DNA of 7,267 bases, from the NCBI GenBank assembly GCA_002308435.1, contig DBUY01000064.1, positions 10,030 to 17,296 on the forward strand, in the 5' to 3' direction. The position numbers and the translations under genes are program-made. Positions 6,146 to 7,267 of the stretch are shown here, in pieces. This stretch comes from Proteobacteria bacterium UBA1278. Lineage in GTDB: Bacteria; Pseudomonadota; Gammaproteobacteria; Comchoanobacterales; Comchoanobacteraceae. The notes below the pieces were generated by a model. That model was not told the origin of the DNA, made no database searches, and saw only the letters and a list, made by a program, of their open reading frames with translations. Numbering within the stretch: the first letter of the stretch is position 1; each line of letters begins with the position of its first letter.

Positions 6146-7265
6146 GAATATAGCTCTTTTACTTTTTAGTTTATCTGTATGGACGCAGCCCATAATCGCT
6201 ACCCAAATTGATACAACTATACCCATGCGTGTTGGCGTCATGCGAGATGACGCACCCACGTCATTCGTCGCCAGTTCAGGGGAGTTATCAGGTATAGGTA
6301 TCGAACTCTTTAATCGTATTTATGCTGATTTACCGGTGAGCCGTGAGTGGGTGTATTACAGTGATCGGCGCATGGCCTTAGAGGATATGAAGAAAAATAA
6401 CATTCAATTACTGATTGGCTCTTTTGAGGAAGACACCTCAGTACATGACCACAATATTTCTCAATCCTTACCATTTTTCATTGACCCAATTGTCATTATA
6501 TCGAAAAAAGTAGAACTATCACTGCGTGATATTTTGAGTTTGGTTTTCAACCGGCTCTTTGTCACCATACTCATTACCTCCTTTTTTCTGGGTATCATTA
6601 TCACATTCATTCTGTTTTTCTTAGAAAAAGATACGCATCCACATATGAAAAAAGAGAGCAATACTGAAAAAATAAGTTACTGCTTTTTTACGGTTTTTAG
6701 CTGCTTCTTCCGTGATTTGCTTTATGACCCTGTCAGCTCTTTGGGTCGATTCTTGCTAGGTACGTGGATACTCTTTTCTGTTTTTGTGATTGCTGTACTT
6801 AGTGCGATTATTACTTCCTCAATTCTACATCTCATGGATAGGGGCTCAGAAATCATATTTCATACCAATGATCTGAGAGAAAAGCAGGTCGGTATTCTCT
6901 ATGGTAGCTCACGACTTCAAAAAATCATGAGCCAATCCGATGCAAAAATCACTTTATATAATAATACTAACGACATGATGCAGGCTCTCGTGAATAATGA
7001 AATTGTATTTGCGGCGCTCGGTAAGACCGTTCTTGAAAAATATACAGAAGTTGAGTTCGACTTTAAGAGAAAAATTCAGACCAGTAGTCTAGAACTGGGT
7101 TATGAAGCATGGGTACTGTTTGTAAATAATGATTATGGTCAAATTATGTTTAATGAGCCTTTATTATCTAAAATCAATCATACAATTAATGATTACCGTA
7201 ACAACCTTACCATGCATCAAATCTGTAGTCATTATGTCAAACAGCCAGAACAATGTGTGTTTTGA
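6123..7265 (+). CDS. Ionotropic glutamate receptor-like channel subunit (S1-TM1-P-TM2-S2)
   Basis: Membrane protein of 380 residues with the GluR0-type layout. The signal peptide is about 1-26. S1, the first half of a type-II binding-protein domain, is about 33-130 (MRVGVM...GIGIELFNRIY...PFFIDPIVIISKK). A pre-TM1 helix is at 131-143 and TM1 at about 144-167. The pore helix and loop are about 184-204, TM2 about 209-235, and S2 about 243-375 (LREKQVGILYGSS, LELGYEAWVLFV). From Phe189 through TM2 it aligns without gaps to AMPA-receptor pores: Pro203 meets the Pro of CDISP, Gly208-Arg209 meets SGR, and Gly213-x-Trp215 meets GVW. The potassium filter TVGYGD of GluR0 is absent; FFRDLL (195-200) stands there. 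The usual ligand Arg of S1 and the acidic residue of S2 are not found. Cys368 and Cys378 could form a periplasmic disulfide. The start lies inside the preceding gene, with a weak GAG 8 nt upstream. Alternatives are a non-conducting receptor, or a binding protein fused to a membrane anchor. Stop TGA at 7263-7265. Confidence 0.8.
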   Translation: MKLAELARNIALLLFSLSVWTQPIIATQIDTTIPMRVGVMRDDAPTSFVASSGELSGIGIELFNRIYADLPVSREWVYYSDRRMALEDMKKNNIQLLIGSFEEDTSVHDHNISQSLPFFIDPIVIISKKVELSLRDILSLVFNRLFVTILITSFFLGIIITFILFFLEKDTHPHMKKESNTEKISYCFFTVFSCFFRDLLYDPVSSLGRFLLGTWILFSVFVIAVLSAIITSSILHLMDRGSEIIFHTNDLREKQVGILYGSSRLQKIMSQSDAKITLYNNTNDMMQALVNNEIVFAALGKTVLEKYTEVEFDFKRKIQTSSLELGYEAWVLFVNNDYGQIMFNEPLLSKINHTINDYRNNLTMHQICSHYVKQPEQCVF

Positions 7266-7267
7266 GG
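7263..7267 (+). promoter_or_regulatory. Possible ribosome binding site for a gene beyond the window
   Basis: TGAGG overlaps the stop codon of the channel-like gene at the very edge of the window. GAGG is a usable Shine-Dalgarno core, so the operon may continue directly. The start codon would lie outside the window, so this is only suggestive. Confidence 0.3.

Noticed and set aside
1..7267. CRISPR arrays, tRNA or rRNA genes, and insertion sequences
   Set aside because: No regularly spaced repeats, cloverleaf-like sequence, transposase-like frame or terminal inverted repeats were found on reading through both strands by eye.

Overview
The window reads as chromosomal DNA of a Gram-negative bacterium, probably a proteobacterium. 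The support is indirect: two soluble periplasmic binding proteins with signal-peptidase-I-type leaders rather than lipobox leaders, sigma70-like promoters and Shine-Dalgarno sites. Genus cannot be read from the sequence. All recognisable genes are on the + strand and fall into two unrelated transcription units.

Unit 1 (about 1-3483) is one large gene for a cytoplasmic tricorn-type protease of 1104 residues. It has beta-propellers, a PDZ domain and an S41-type serine protease core. All catalytic residues of archaeal tricorn can be placed: Ser741/His742, Ser977/Asp978 and Glu1035. It has its own promoter (TTGACT-N16-TATAAT), and a perfect 7-bp inverted repeat lies between the -10 box and the ribosome binding site. 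A gap of about 490 bases without a convincing gene follows.

Unit 2 (about 3894 to beyond the window end) starts at a near-consensus promoter (TTAACA-N18-TATAAT). It holds four tightly packed reading frames. The first is a 48-residue single-span membrane peptide, and its stop codon overlaps an ATG (ATGA) at the head of the next gene. Then come two tandem, clearly paralogous type-I (RbsB-like) periplasmic binding proteins. The last is a 380-residue protein whose start lies inside the second binding-protein gene. It has the layout of an ionotropic glutamate receptor: signal peptide, ligand-binding half S1, TM1, re-entrant pore segment, TM2, ligand-binding half S2. No ABC permease or ATPase is present in the window.

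The most interesting reading is that unit 2 encodes a disassembled ionotropic receptor. In animal iGluRs a type-I binding-protein-like amino-terminal domain, a type-II binding-protein-like ligand domain and a pore sit in one chain. Here the type-I domains would be separate periplasmic proteins made next to an S1-TM1-P-TM2-S2 channel-like subunit. The pore lacks the TVGYGD potassium filter known from GluR0 and carries Arg-Asp at that place. The ligand domain lacks the usual amino-acid-binding Arg and acidic residues. Ligand and ion selectivity, and whether it conducts at all, are therefore open. The S1-TM1-P-TM2-S2 layout is seen directly; co-function of the binding proteins with the channel is inference from gene order. 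The operon probably continues past the window, because a TGAGG overlaps the final stop codon.
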